DNA of 64,000 nt from Entomospira culicis (GTDB lineage: Bacteria; Spirochaetota; Spirochaetia; WRBN01), in assembly GCF_028748145.1 (NCBI RefSeq), contig NZ_CP118181.1:255433-319432 (forward strand). The letters are read 5' to 3'. The number at the start of each line of letters is the position of its first letter. Position 1 is the first letter of the stretch. The position numbers and the translations under genes are program-made. Below are positions 24,949 through 32,594 of this stretch, piece after piece. The notes under the pieces were generated by a model. That model was not told where the DNA came from. It did no database searches and saw only the letters and a program-made list of their open reading frames with translations.

Positions 24949-25791
24949 ATGATAGATGATATGGAGGGCATGTGGGAATACCTGGATGAAGAGAGCTGTT
25001 ACATTGAGCCTAAATTTAGTAAAGAGAGTGGTATTGGGTCGTTGGCGTTGCTTACGGCCTACCAAGGGCAATCGATGTTTTCGTATCTTCTTGCCCCACA
25101 GACACTCGGGGATTTACGCAAACATGCCCCACAGATGGAGCTTCCGTTGGTGTTACATAGTCAGCTAGAGGTGGATGTGCTGGACGATCTCTTTAACCCT
25201 CGTCAAAATAGCGCATTGGCTAATCGCTATATTGTACGTTTTGGGTTGGGGGAGAGTGAACTGGTCTATGCTAAAAAGATGTTGGGGCACAAATTTAAGT
25301 GGTTTTTGCTTGAGGTAGAGCATGGTGCGCAACAGGCGGTGGTTGAACAGGTGATTGCCTTTCGTATGGTTGCTCCGGAGGCGATTTTGATGGTGGGTAA
25401 TTTTTATAATCAAGAGAGTATCGATACTTTTGTCATGCGTCTTAATGAGCGTGGAGCGTATCGGGTAGACTTTTGGCAAGTTGCACTCGATCCGCATCGG
25501 CTTGGGGTGCAAAATTTGGGGCTCGCAAGCATCGCAAAGATCCGTCAAGCAGGATATCCTGTGGTGGCAAAGAGTCGGAAGCTCTCGGCAAAGTTGCTTT
25601 TTATGGCGTTGAGTGCCGGCGCACGCTGGGTCAATAGCGATATGCTCTCTAGCGCAGAGGGCTGGCAAGAGATGTTACACGACGATTTAAAGCAGTTGCT
25701 CTTGTGGCAAGATGTAACCAATGTTGACGATCTCTACGCGGAAGTTACCTTGAAGAGTAAGGTGGAGAGGCGTATTTGCCCTAAGAGTTAG
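24949..25791 (+). CDS. IMPDH/GMP-reductase-like barrel protein lacking the catalytic loop
   Basis: The 280-aa protein begins at an ATG with AAGGAG 6 nt upstream. Its C-terminal half parallels the TIM barrel of GMP reductase/IMP dehydrogenase: a VGN strand near residue 149, a following GAYRVDF segment where the family has GAD-x-hydrophobic-KVG, a GV-x-N stretch, then GYPVVAKSRK and ALSAGARWVNSDML, where the family has GA-x-x-VMLG-x-ML. The family's GPGS-x-CTTR loop with the catalytic Cys is not there. It may be a pseudo-enzyme, or the resemblance may be fold-level only. It lies between glyS (divergent) and a two-component system whose GTG is 45 bp downstream. Confidence 0.55.
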   Translation: MIDDMEGMWEYLDEESCYIEPKFSKESGIGSLALLTAYQGQSMFSYLLAPQTLGDLRKHAPQMELPLVLHSQLEVDVLDDLFNPRQNSALANRYIVRFGLGESELVYAKKMLGHKFKWFLLEVEHGAQQAVVEQVIAFRMVAPEAILMVGNFYNQESIDTFVMRLNERGAYRVDFWQVALDPHRLGVQNLGLASIAKIRQAGYPVVAKSRKLSAKLLFMALSAGARWVNSDMLSSAEGWQEMLHDDLKQLLLWQDVTNVDDLYAEVTLKSKVERRICPKS

Positions 25792-25836
25792 CATGTAATT
25801 TTTTTTCGTAATGAAGAGATAAATAAGGAGTTTTGG

Positions 25837-26520
25837 GTGAATATTTTATTGGTGGACGATGAGCCGACTGCGCGTGATGTGGTGAAGGCTTATTTGGAGC
25901 GAGAAGATTATCGGGTCTTTGTCAGCGAGAATGGCAAAGAGGCGTTGATCTATTTTTATAATGAAGTAGTCGATTTTGTCATCTTAGATTTGATGTTGCC
26001 TGATATTTCGGGGGAAGAGATTTGCCGTGAAATTCGTAAGACGAGCAATATTCCTATCATCATGTTGACGGCAAAGAGCGAGGAGTCTGATCGGTTAGCG
26101 GGATTGGATTTGGGGGCGGATGATTATATTGTTAAGCCCTTTAGCCCCAAAGAGCTTGTTGCGCGAATTCGCACCATTTTGAGGCGAGTAAAGCCCCTTG
26201 CGGTGCAAAAGGAGCTCTTTTATCCGCCTTCGCTTAAAATTATTCCCGATGAGCATCGAGTGATTGTTGACAATGAGGAGGTTACGCTTACCAAGCAGGA
26301 GTTGAGTCTCTTGTTGTTGATGGCGGAGAACCCTGGTATTGTCTTTACGCGGGCGAAGATGCTCGATCGTGCCTTTGATATGGCCTTTGATGGCGATGAA
26401 CGCACGGTGGATGTGCATATCAAGAATTTGCGTCGTAAAATCGAACCCGACTCCCGTAAGCCTATCTATATTGAGACGGTCTATGGTGTGGGCTATCGCT
26501 TTACCAAGGCATCGCATTAA
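25837..26520 (+). CDS. OmpR/PhoB-family response regulator
   Basis: A 227-aa DNA-binding response regulator. The receiver domain has the acidic pair DDE (8-10), the phosphorylated Asp51 in VILDLMLPD, and Lys in the IVKPF motif. The C-terminal winged helix (about 130-225) contains the VYGVGYRF end typical of the OmpR family. Translation starts at GTG with AAGGAG 5-6 nt before it. The histidine kinase gene follows after 3 bp, so the two form one operon. The signal and target genes are not evident. Confidence 0.93.
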   Translation: MNILLVDDEPTARDVVKAYLEREDYRVFVSENGKEALIYFYNEVVDFVILDLMLPDISGEEICREIRKTSNIPIIMLTAKSEESDRLAGLDLGADDYIVKPFSPKELVARIRTILRRVKPLAVQKELFYPPSLKIIPDEHRVIVDNEEVTLTKQELSLLLLMAENPGIVFTRAKMLDRAFDMAFDGDERTVDVHIKNLRRKIEPDSRKPIYIETVYGVGYRFTKASH

Positions 26521-26523
26521 GCC

Positions 26524-27972
26524 ATGCGTATCTTTAAGCGCCCGCTCTTTGAGCTTCCGCTTCAGGTGCGGATGTTTATCGTCTTTTTTGCGGTGATAGC
26601 GGTCTTTGCGCTCTATACCTCCTATCAATTTACCAAGGAGATTAACGAGCAGTTTCAACGCTATGAGAGTGTGAGTCGTGAGCGTAGCACGGCGGATATT
26701 GTGGGGTATTTAGAGGCGGTGTATCAACAGGACAAGAGCTGGAATATTCGTAGTGGACAGGCCAGTGTGCGTCAATCGATGCTGAATGGACAGGTGGTAA
26801 CGTTGCTCAATGATCAGCGGGAGATTATCTGGCGAACGACGAAGCAGACGGGGCAAATTATCTCCCCAACGACGACGCAACGGCGTATTCCGCGCGGAAG
26901 AAGAGGTGCCGTAGAAGCTCCAGTTTTCTCCTTTGAGGTGCTTGATAGCGAGCAGTACGAGATAATGGAAAAGCCAATTCGCTACAATGGTTGGACAGTC
27001 GGCTACGTGGTGATTGCCAGTGATCTTAACAGCAGTCTCCATCCCGAAGGGGTGGATATGCAACAGTATCTCTTGGTGAGCGCGATGGGTACGGTCTTTT
27101 TGGGATTGGTCTTGGCAGGGATTACGGCGATGATCTTATCGCATTTATTGAGCGATCCTTTGCGCAATCTTACGCATGCTGCGGTGGAGATGCAGAGTGG
27201 TAATTTGAATCATAAAATTGAGGACAGAAGTGGCACACGCGAGATTGCTCAGTTGACGCGGGCGCTCAATTTTTTAGCAATCTCCTTGCAAGAGCAACGC
27301 GCACTACGCAAGCGTCTTACCAGCGACATTAGCCATGAGATCCGCACGCCCCTTAACGCGTTATTGGCGCTTTCGGAGGCTTATATGGATGGCGTTGTTG
27401 AGGTAGGACCCGAGAGCCTGCTCACTTTTCGGGCGGAGATCTTGCGCTTAACCTCGTTGGTGGGTGAGTTGGGTAAAATTAGCGACTTGGAAGATGATAA
27501 TCTTACGCTCAAAAAAGAGCGCATTGTGGTGGACGACCTCTTACAGGATTTGGCGATCGTCTACGAACAATTAGGTCTCAAGAGTGGGCTTAGCTTTTGG
27601 TCAAAGATTGGAAGTGAGCAAATGATTCACGCCGACATCGATCGCTTTAAGCAAGCGGTTATTAATCTGCTGAGCAACGCAATGAAGTATACGCCTTCGG
27701 GTGGGAGTGTGGGGTTGCAGACGCGTGTGCGTGATCATCAGCTCATCATCGAGGTTGTGGATACTGGTTATGGCGTGCCAGATGCCGAGAAGGAGCTGAT
27801 CTTTGAGCGTTTTTATCGTTTAGAACAGTCGCGTAATCGGGGTACGGGTGGCGTGGGGCTGGGACTCACCTTGGTTAAACGCATTGTTGATGCGCACGGC
27901 TGGAAGATTATCGTAAAGAACAATACGCCTCAAGGTTCGATTTTTGCCCTATTTATCCCGTTAAAGGCTTGA
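26524..27972 (+). CDS. Membrane sensor histidine kinase
   Basis: The 482-aa partner of the preceding regulator. Two membrane segments (about 13-35 and 185-207) enclose a periplasmic sensor of about 150 residues with no family I can name. A HAMP region follows (208-260), then the HisKA dimerisation domain with His271 in DISHEIRTPLNA, and the HATPase with N box NLLSNAMKYTPSGG, DTGYGVP and GVGLGLTLV. The gene begins 3 nt after the regulator stop and relies on translational coupling. The general layout is like BaeS. Confidence 0.93.
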   Translation: MRIFKRPLFELPLQVRMFIVFFAVIAVFALYTSYQFTKEINEQFQRYESVSRERSTADIVGYLEAVYQQDKSWNIRSGQASVRQSMLNGQVVTLLNDQREIIWRTTKQTGQIISPTTTQRRIPRGRRGAVEAPVFSFEVLDSEQYEIMEKPIRYNGWTVGYVVIASDLNSSLHPEGVDMQQYLLVSAMGTVFLGLVLAGITAMILSHLLSDPLRNLTHAAVEMQSGNLNHKIEDRSGTREIAQLTRALNFLAISLQEQRALRKRLTSDISHEIRTPLNALLALSEAYMDGVVEVGPESLLTFRAEILRLTSLVGELGKISDLEDDNLTLKKERIVVDDLLQDLAIVYEQLGLKSGLSFWSKIGSEQMIHADIDRFKQAVINLLSNAMKYTPSGGSVGLQTRVRDHQLIIEVVDTGYGVPDAEKELIFERFYRLEQSRNRGTGGVGLGLTLVKRIVDAHGWKIIVKNNTPQGSIFALFIPLKA

Positions 27973-28020
27973 TGGGCAAGCACTGGGATTGCTACTGATG
28001 TGCGTCTGTCTACGGCTTCC

Positions 28021-28050
28021 TTGACAAGCGCTTGATCTTTTCAGTATAAT
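28021..28050 (+). promoter_or_regulatory. Promoter of the GNAT gene at 28084
   Basis: Perfect TTGACA (28021-28026) and TATAAT (28045-28050), separated by 18 nt. Confidence 0.85.
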
Positions 28051-28083
28051 AGGTAAATATCACTGAATTAAAAGAGGTAGAAT

Positions 28084-28704
28084 ATGATGACACAGCTACG
28101 CGTAGCTAGCGATGGGGAAGTAGAACAGGTGGTAAGGTTGATTATGTCGGCCTATAAGGATTACGCCTATCTGATCTGCAATAGCGAAGAGGATGATGTG
28201 GTTTTAACGCGTATGCAAGAGCTAGCCAGACACCACGAACCCTTGCCGATGTCCCTCCACACCGTACGCGTGATGAGCGATGATGCTGGGCACATTTTGG
28301 GCGGATTTATCGCCTATCCGATTGTGAAAATTATGCAATTTTATCAGAGCATTTACCAAGCGCTTATCGACAACGGCTACTTTACCACCCTCGATGCACC
28401 GATTAAATTGAGTCCACGTTTAATGGGCATCTTGGGCGCCGATAGCACGTGGATGCTCCCTTATGCTAACGCTTACTACTTGGATGCTTTTACCATTGAA
28501 GAGCACTTTCGCGGGAAGGGGTTGGCACGCCCCCTGATGGAGTATGTTAAGGTGAGAGCTAAAGAAGAGCATTGCACCTCGATTGTGTTGTTGGCACGCG
28601 AGAATAAAGTGCCTTTTTATCAGAGACTCGGGTTTGCCAAGAGTCAATTCCTCGATGGCGGTATAGAGGAAGACTTTTTTGTCCTACACCTACCTTTCGC
28701 CTAA
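28084..28704 (+). CDS. GNAT-family N-acetyltransferase
   Basis: A 206-aa acetyltransferase. The acetyl-CoA motif is FRGKGLARPLMEYV (about 140-153) and the C-terminal signature is FYQRLGFA (about 179-186). An N-terminal extension of about 40 residues and an inserted middle segment make it longer than the other two GNATs in the window. It has a strong promoter of its own and converges with the peptide transporter operon. The acceptor substrate is unknown. Confidence 0.83.
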   Translation: MMTQLRVASDGEVEQVVRLIMSAYKDYAYLICNSEEDDVVLTRMQELARHHEPLPMSLHTVRVMSDDAGHILGGFIAYPIVKIMQFYQSIYQALIDNGYFTTLDAPIKLSPRLMGILGADSTWMLPYANAYYLDAFTIEEHFRGKGLARPLMEYVKVRAKEEHCTSIVLLARENKVPFYQRLGFAKSQFLDGGIEEDFFVLHLPFA

Positions 28705-28744
28705 GTTTTGGCAGAAGATCTGTTTGACAGGCTCTAACCTTTGT

Positions 28745-29668
28745 TTAGGTTCGATAAACGCCCACGCCATGGTTGCTTGCAATGGTCAAGGTGATAAAGT
28801 GTTGCGCTTGCACATGGGGATGGAAATAGTACTCTTCTCCCTTGTGTACGAGCGTTGCCTCGCTCTCTTGTGGCGATATCGGGCTAAGAGGTTTACGTGT
28901 TGCTAAGAGAATTTGCTGGGTGTAAGGATGGATAGGATTGCTCATCACGTTGTGGGTCGCACCATACTCCACAATACGTCCTTTGTATAAAATGATGATA
29001 TGGGGGCAGAGTGCTTTAATGATCGGAAAGCTATGGCTAATAATGAGATAATTAGTGTGATAGCGCGCTTGAAGTTGCGCCATTAGATCAATAACTTGTG
29101 CTTGAATGACAAAGTCTAAGGCACTCACAGGCTCATCGGCAAGGATAAGTTTCGGATGGAGCAACAGCGCACGGGCGATGTTCATGCGTTGTGCCATTCC
29201 TCCAGAGAGCTCTTTGGGGTAGCGTTGTAAGAGGCTAGGAGATAATCCCACCTCTTGTACCATCTCTTCGATATGCTCTTGCCATAAAGATTTTGTGATG
29301 GTAGTGGGAAAGGCGCGCAAAGGCTCCAACAGCGAGCGTTGTAACGAGAGATAGGGGTTGAAGGAGCTGTGCGGATCTTGAAAGATCAGTTGCATCTCTT
29401 TACGCAAGGGGTTGAAGTCGCGCTGGCTTAGATGGTCGATGCGATTGCCGTCAAAGAGAATCTGTTTACTTTCGCTAGGAATCAATTTGGCTAGGCTACG
29501 AATCAGCGAACTCTTGCCCGAGCCCGATTCGCCAATCACGCCAAGGTTTTGCCCTAAAGGCATCATAAAAGAGATATCATTAAGTGCAAGATTCGTCGCA
29601 CGCTCGCGTGTCGTGTAGCTACAGCTTAGGGATTTTATCTCTAGTAAATTTTTGTGAGCTTCTTGCAT
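28745..29668 (-). CDS. Peptide-type ABC transporter ATP-binding protein (OppF/DppF-like)
   Basis: A 307-aa ATPase for peptide or nickel-type ABC importers. Walker A is GESGSGKSS, the signature is LSGGMAQRM, and Walker B runs LILADEPVSALD. The C-terminal extension (HPYTQQILLATRKP and after) is typical of the Opp/Dpp ATPases. The ATG at 29668 has GGAG 7 nt upstream; a longer reading from 29695 would overlap the preceding ATPase gene. It is the last gene of a four-gene minus-strand operon. Confidence 0.9.
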   Translation of the reverse strand: MQEAHKNLLEIKSLSCSYTTRERATNLALNDISFMMPLGQNLGVIGESGSGKSSLIRSLAKLIPSESKQILFDGNRIDHLSQRDFNPLRKEMQLIFQDPHSSFNPYLSLQRSLLEPLRAFPTTITKSLWQEHIEEMVQEVGLSPSLLQRYPKELSGGMAQRMNIARALLLHPKLILADEPVSALDFVIQAQVIDLMAQLQARYHTNYLIISHSFPIIKALCPHIIILYKGRIVEYGATHNVMSNPIHPYTQQILLATRKPLSPISPQESEATLVHKGEEYYFHPHVQAQHFITLTIASNHGVGVYRT

Positions 29669-29672
29669 AATC

Positions 29673-30461
29673 TTACTCCATCTGGTGCATCGCATGGAGC
29701 AATGCTTGGGTGTAGGGCGCTTGGGGCTGGCCTATGATCGCTTCTTTAGTGTTGCTCTCGATGATAGTGCCTTGATAGAAGACGCTAATGTGGGAGCATA
29801 TCGCTTGCACGATAGGGAGATCATGGCTAATAAGAATGATGCTCAAGCCCTCTTCTTTACGAAGTTGATCGAGCAGTTGCATGATTTGGGCGGCAGTGAT
29901 CGCATCTAGGGCGCTGGTGGGTTCGTCGGCAATGAGGATTTCGGGCTGGCAGGCGAGGGCGAGGGCGAGTAAAATCCGTTGGCGCATTCCTCCCGAACAC
30001 TGATGGGGATAGAGGCGCATCACCCGATCGCTTTGCGTGAGATGCACTTTAGCCAGTAGCTTCTCTGCGATGGCTTGGGCGGTAGACTTATCCACTTTTT
30101 GGTGTAAACGGATGGTCTCGATGAGCTGTTTGCCCACTCTAAGATAGGGGTTGAGGGCAGTAAGCGGATCTTGAAAGAGGTAAAGAATCTTCTTACCACG
30201 ATAGGCTTTAAATGCTTGATGATTGAGCTGATGGATGGGGATATTTTTGTAAAGAATGGATCCGCTGGTTTGCGCGTAGCTAGGCAGTAGACGCGCTACA
30301 GCCATCATTGAGACGCTCTTACCGGAGCCAGATTCCCCCACGATGCCTAAAATATCGCCTGCATGTAGCGTAAGATTGACACTATGGCTTGCATGAATGA
30401 GTCCATGATGGGTATCAAAGGTTACCCCCAGATTCTCGATATGAAGCAGTGGTACTCCCAT
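29673..30461 (-). CDS. Peptide-type ABC transporter ATP-binding protein (OppD/DppD-like)
   Basis: A 262-aa ATPase with Walker A GESGSGKSV, signature CSGGMRQRI and Walker B ILIADEPTSALD. The C-terminal tail (APYTQALLHAM) is the oligopeptide-transport type, but it stops soon after and is shorter than the roughly 330 aa of classic OppD. The start at 30461 is fixed by AAAGGAG 6 nt upstream; the reading from 30515 would overlap the permease gene by 43 nt. It couples with the neighbouring OppF-like ATPase, which starts 5 nt after its stop. Confidence 0.88.
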   Translation of the reverse strand: MGVPLLHIENLGVTFDTHHGLIHASHSVNLTLHAGDILGIVGESGSGKSVSMMAVARLLPSYAQTSGSILYKNIPIHQLNHQAFKAYRGKKILYLFQDPLTALNPYLRVGKQLIETIRLHQKVDKSTAQAIAEKLLAKVHLTQSDRVMRLYPHQCSGGMRQRILLALALACQPEILIADEPTSALDAITAAQIMQLLDQLRKEEGLSIILISHDLPIVQAICSHISVFYQGTIIESNTKEAIIGQPQAPYTQALLHAMHQME

Positions 30462-30472
30462 AAGCATCTCCT

Positions 30473-31276
30473 TTAGTGGCGCTGTAGACTCATTTGCAGG
30501 CGTAGACTCATCCATTGTAGCAAAAATAAGGAAAAAAGAAAAGTGAGGGCAGGCACAAAAAAGAGATGTGGGTAGCTCTGGATGTGAGGAATAGATTGTT
30601 GGAGCAGGAGTCCTAGCGAGAGTTTGGGCGATTGAAGACCAAGCCCAATAAAGGAGAGTGTTCCCTCTAAAATGATGAGACTTGGGAGGCGCGCGACGGC
30701 AAAGGGAACGATATGGTAGAGGGCATAGGGCAGTTGATGTTGCATCATGCGGTAGGCCGATTGGCTACCGGTGCTTTGGCTGTAGAGCCAATAGAGTTCG
30801 TTCTTTTGGCTAGCGAGGGAGAGGTGGAGAAAGTGCGTGAGGATAAAGAGAGGGGCAATCAGTAGGGTGAGCCAGAGGGTGAGGGTGTGTTGTCCTGTGA
30901 TGTTGAGTAATGAGGCGCTAAGGAGCGTGGCGGGTAGAATAAAGAGTGCTTTTGGTATCCAAAGTAAGAGAGCTGATATTTTGGGTGGCAACCACGAGGC
31001 GCTGATACTGAAAATCATCGCAAGAAGGGTAGCAACGAACAACGCCGAGAGGGCAAGCCATAACGACGTACTTAGTGCTATGCATAGTTGCACGAGGAGA
31101 TCGCGTCCGAGGGCATCGGTGCCAAGATAGGGCACTTGTATCCAGCGGGGCAAGAGAAGTGTTTGCTCCAGATGGATTGTATGTTGTTGCCCGTCTAAAA
31201 AGAAGGAGGGAGCGAGCATTATCAGTAGGATAAGGGTGAAAAAGAGGAGTGAGCGTGTTGCTTTTTTGGGTATCAT
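30473..31276 (-). CDS. Peptide-type ABC transporter permease (OppC/DppC-like)
   Basis: A 267-aa membrane protein with an N-terminal segment, the periplasmic GTDALGRD motif characteristic of the DppC/OppC family (near residue 52), and five more membrane spans. The cytoplasmic coupling segment (EGTLSFIGLGLQSP) is present. It overlaps the upstream permease gene by 4 nt (ATGA) and precedes the OppD-like ATPase by 11 nt. It would form the channel with the OppB-like partner. Confidence 0.88.
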   Translation of the reverse strand: MIPKKATRSLLFFTLILLIMLAPSFFLDGQQHTIHLEQTLLLPRWIQVPYLGTDALGRDLLVQLCIALSTSLWLALSALFVATLLAMIFSISASWLPPKISALLLWIPKALFILPATLLSASLLNITGQHTLTLWLTLLIAPLFILTHFLHLSLASQKNELYWLYSQSTGSQSAYRMMQHQLPYALYHIVPFAVARLPSLIILEGTLSFIGLGLQSPKLSLGLLLQQSIPHIQSYPHLFFVPALTFLFSLFLLQWMSLRLQMSLQRH

Positions 31277-32220
31277 GGGTATCGGCTCCGCGGATCGAGG
31301 CGCGTATGCAGGTAGGCCGATAGCTGGGTCAGTAGGAGAAAGATAAGGGTAAAAGCCATCGACGTTAAGAGCACTACGGGGTAGTCGCGGTTGCGGATGG
31401 CTTGGAGCGAGAGCGTACCTAGGGCAGGCAGACGAAAAAATTCCTCCAAAAGAATCGAGCCACTAAGGAGTTGCGCAAAGGCAGTACCCATATATTTATT
31501 GATGGGTAAAAGCATACGCGAGCGGAGCATCCAGAGCGTGCGAGGTAGAGAAAAGCCCATCGCAAGATATTGAGCGAGATACTGCTGTCTCGGGTGAAAA
31601 CGCAGATCGGTATAAAGGATGCGAGCAAAAATCGCGATATAAGGAATCGCCATAACAATTGATAAGATGGTTAGCCATGGTGGGTGATACCAAATCATGG
31701 TAGCGCCATAGAGCGATGGCTGAAAGTGAATTATCCACAAAAAGGCGATGGGGACAAGGATGAGGGTGGGTAGCGAGCCTAGTAATAGCATGAGGATGAG
31801 GATAACTTGACGTATCCAGTGCGTTGGGTGAAAGTAGGCGATTAAGGCGATAGCAAGCGCGATGGGTAGGGTAAGAAGCATGGCTAGGATCGCCAGAACG
31901 GCGGTGATGAGCATGGCATAGGCAAGGATGGTGTGCAGTGGCATTTGACGATTGTGGATGCTATAGCCCCACTCTAGCGATATGATCTTTTTTAGATAAA
32001 AAAAGTATTGTTGGTGCAAGGGCCTATCCAAAAAGAGCTCCTTACGCAACGCCTCTTGCGCCTGCCGGCTAAGGGGAAGATCGCTGGAAATCACCTGCCC
32101 ACCGCTGGCATGCAACACCAAAAAGATTAAGGTATAGCTCAGCCACAGCGCCCCCAAGAGACGCAGAGCAAACTTAGCCAATCCAAAGATTGCAGTTGAT
32201 CGTAACAGAGCCTTCAACAC
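31273..32220 (-). CDS. Peptide-type ABC transporter permease (OppB/DppB-like)
   Basis: A 315-aa permease with about six membrane segments. The early periplasmic LDRPLHQQYFFYL segment and the cytoplasmic EEFFRLPALGTL motif (near residue 260) are hallmarks of OppB/DppB. It begins with TTG, with AAGGAG 6 nt before it. It is the first gene of the operon OppB-OppC-OppD-OppF type. No solute-binding protein gene is in the operon, nor within the genes on either side, so the binding protein must be encoded elsewhere. Confidence 0.88.
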   Translation of the reverse strand: MLKALLRSTAIFGLAKFALRLLGALWLSYTLIFLVLHASGGQVISSDLPLSRQAQEALRKELFLDRPLHQQYFFYLKKIISLEWGYSIHNRQMPLHTILAYAMLITAVLAILAMLLTLPIALAIALIAYFHPTHWIRQVILILMLLLGSLPTLILVPIAFLWIIHFQPSLYGATMIWYHPPWLTILSIVMAIPYIAIFARILYTDLRFHPRQQYLAQYLAMGFSLPRTLWMLRSRMLLPINKYMGTAFAQLLSGSILLEEFFRLPALGTLSLQAIRNRDYPVVLLTSMAFTLIFLLLTQLSAYLHTRLDPRSRYP

Positions 32221-32238
32221 CTTCTCCTTATCGGCATC

Positions 32239-32265
32239 ATATCGGCAGAAGATAGAGCGCTTTTT
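32239..32265 (-). promoter_or_regulatory. Weak sigma-28-like site before the transporter operon
   Basis: The minus strand has AAAA, 15 nt, GCCGATAT, which is close to TAAA-N15-GCCGATAA. A second GCCGATA lies 11 bp downstream. The predicted leader would be only about 11 nt. This may be coincidence. Confidence 0.25.
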
Positions 32266-32278
32266 GGAGAAAAGTCTC

Positions 32279-32307
32279 TTGTCATCTTGAGAAAAATGTG
32301 ATAGGAT
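32279..32307 (+). promoter_or_regulatory. Promoter of the metal-binding protein gene
   Basis: TTGTCA (32279-32284), 17 nt, TAGGAT (32302-32307), about 40 bp before the ATG at 32349. Confidence 0.65.
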
Positions 32308-32348
32308 AGAGAAGTCTTTTATAAAGAATGTTCTAGGAGTTTAATTAT

Positions 32349-32561
32349 ATGCAAGAATATAAATTCAATGTGAGTGGCATGAGTTGCGGACATTGCAAAA
32401 AACGGGTGGAGGAGGCAGCGCTTGCGCTTGCTTCGGTGGTGCATGCTGAGGTTAATCTGGAGCAAGGGACTTTAGTCATTCGCAGTGAGGATGCACTAGA
32501 AGAGCGTCTTATTATCGATGCTATTGATGAAGCTGGCTATGACGCAGTTATGCAAAAGTAA
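32349..32561 (+). CDS. Heavy-metal-associated (CopZ-like) metallochaperone
   Basis: A 70-aa ferredoxin-fold HMA domain protein. The metal-binding loop is GMSCGHC (residues 9-15) with the Cys-x-x-Cys pair, as in copper chaperones. The length and the beta-alpha-beta-beta-alpha-beta layout are normal. No copper ATPase gene is nearby. It has its own promoter; thrS follows 33 bp later and may be cotranscribed. Confidence 0.88.
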   Translation: MQEYKFNVSGMSCGHCKKRVEEAALALASVVHAEVNLEQGTLVIRSEDALEERLIIDAIDEAGYDAVMQK

Positions 32562-32594
32562 GTAATTTTATTAGAGATTAGGGAGGATAAAGCG

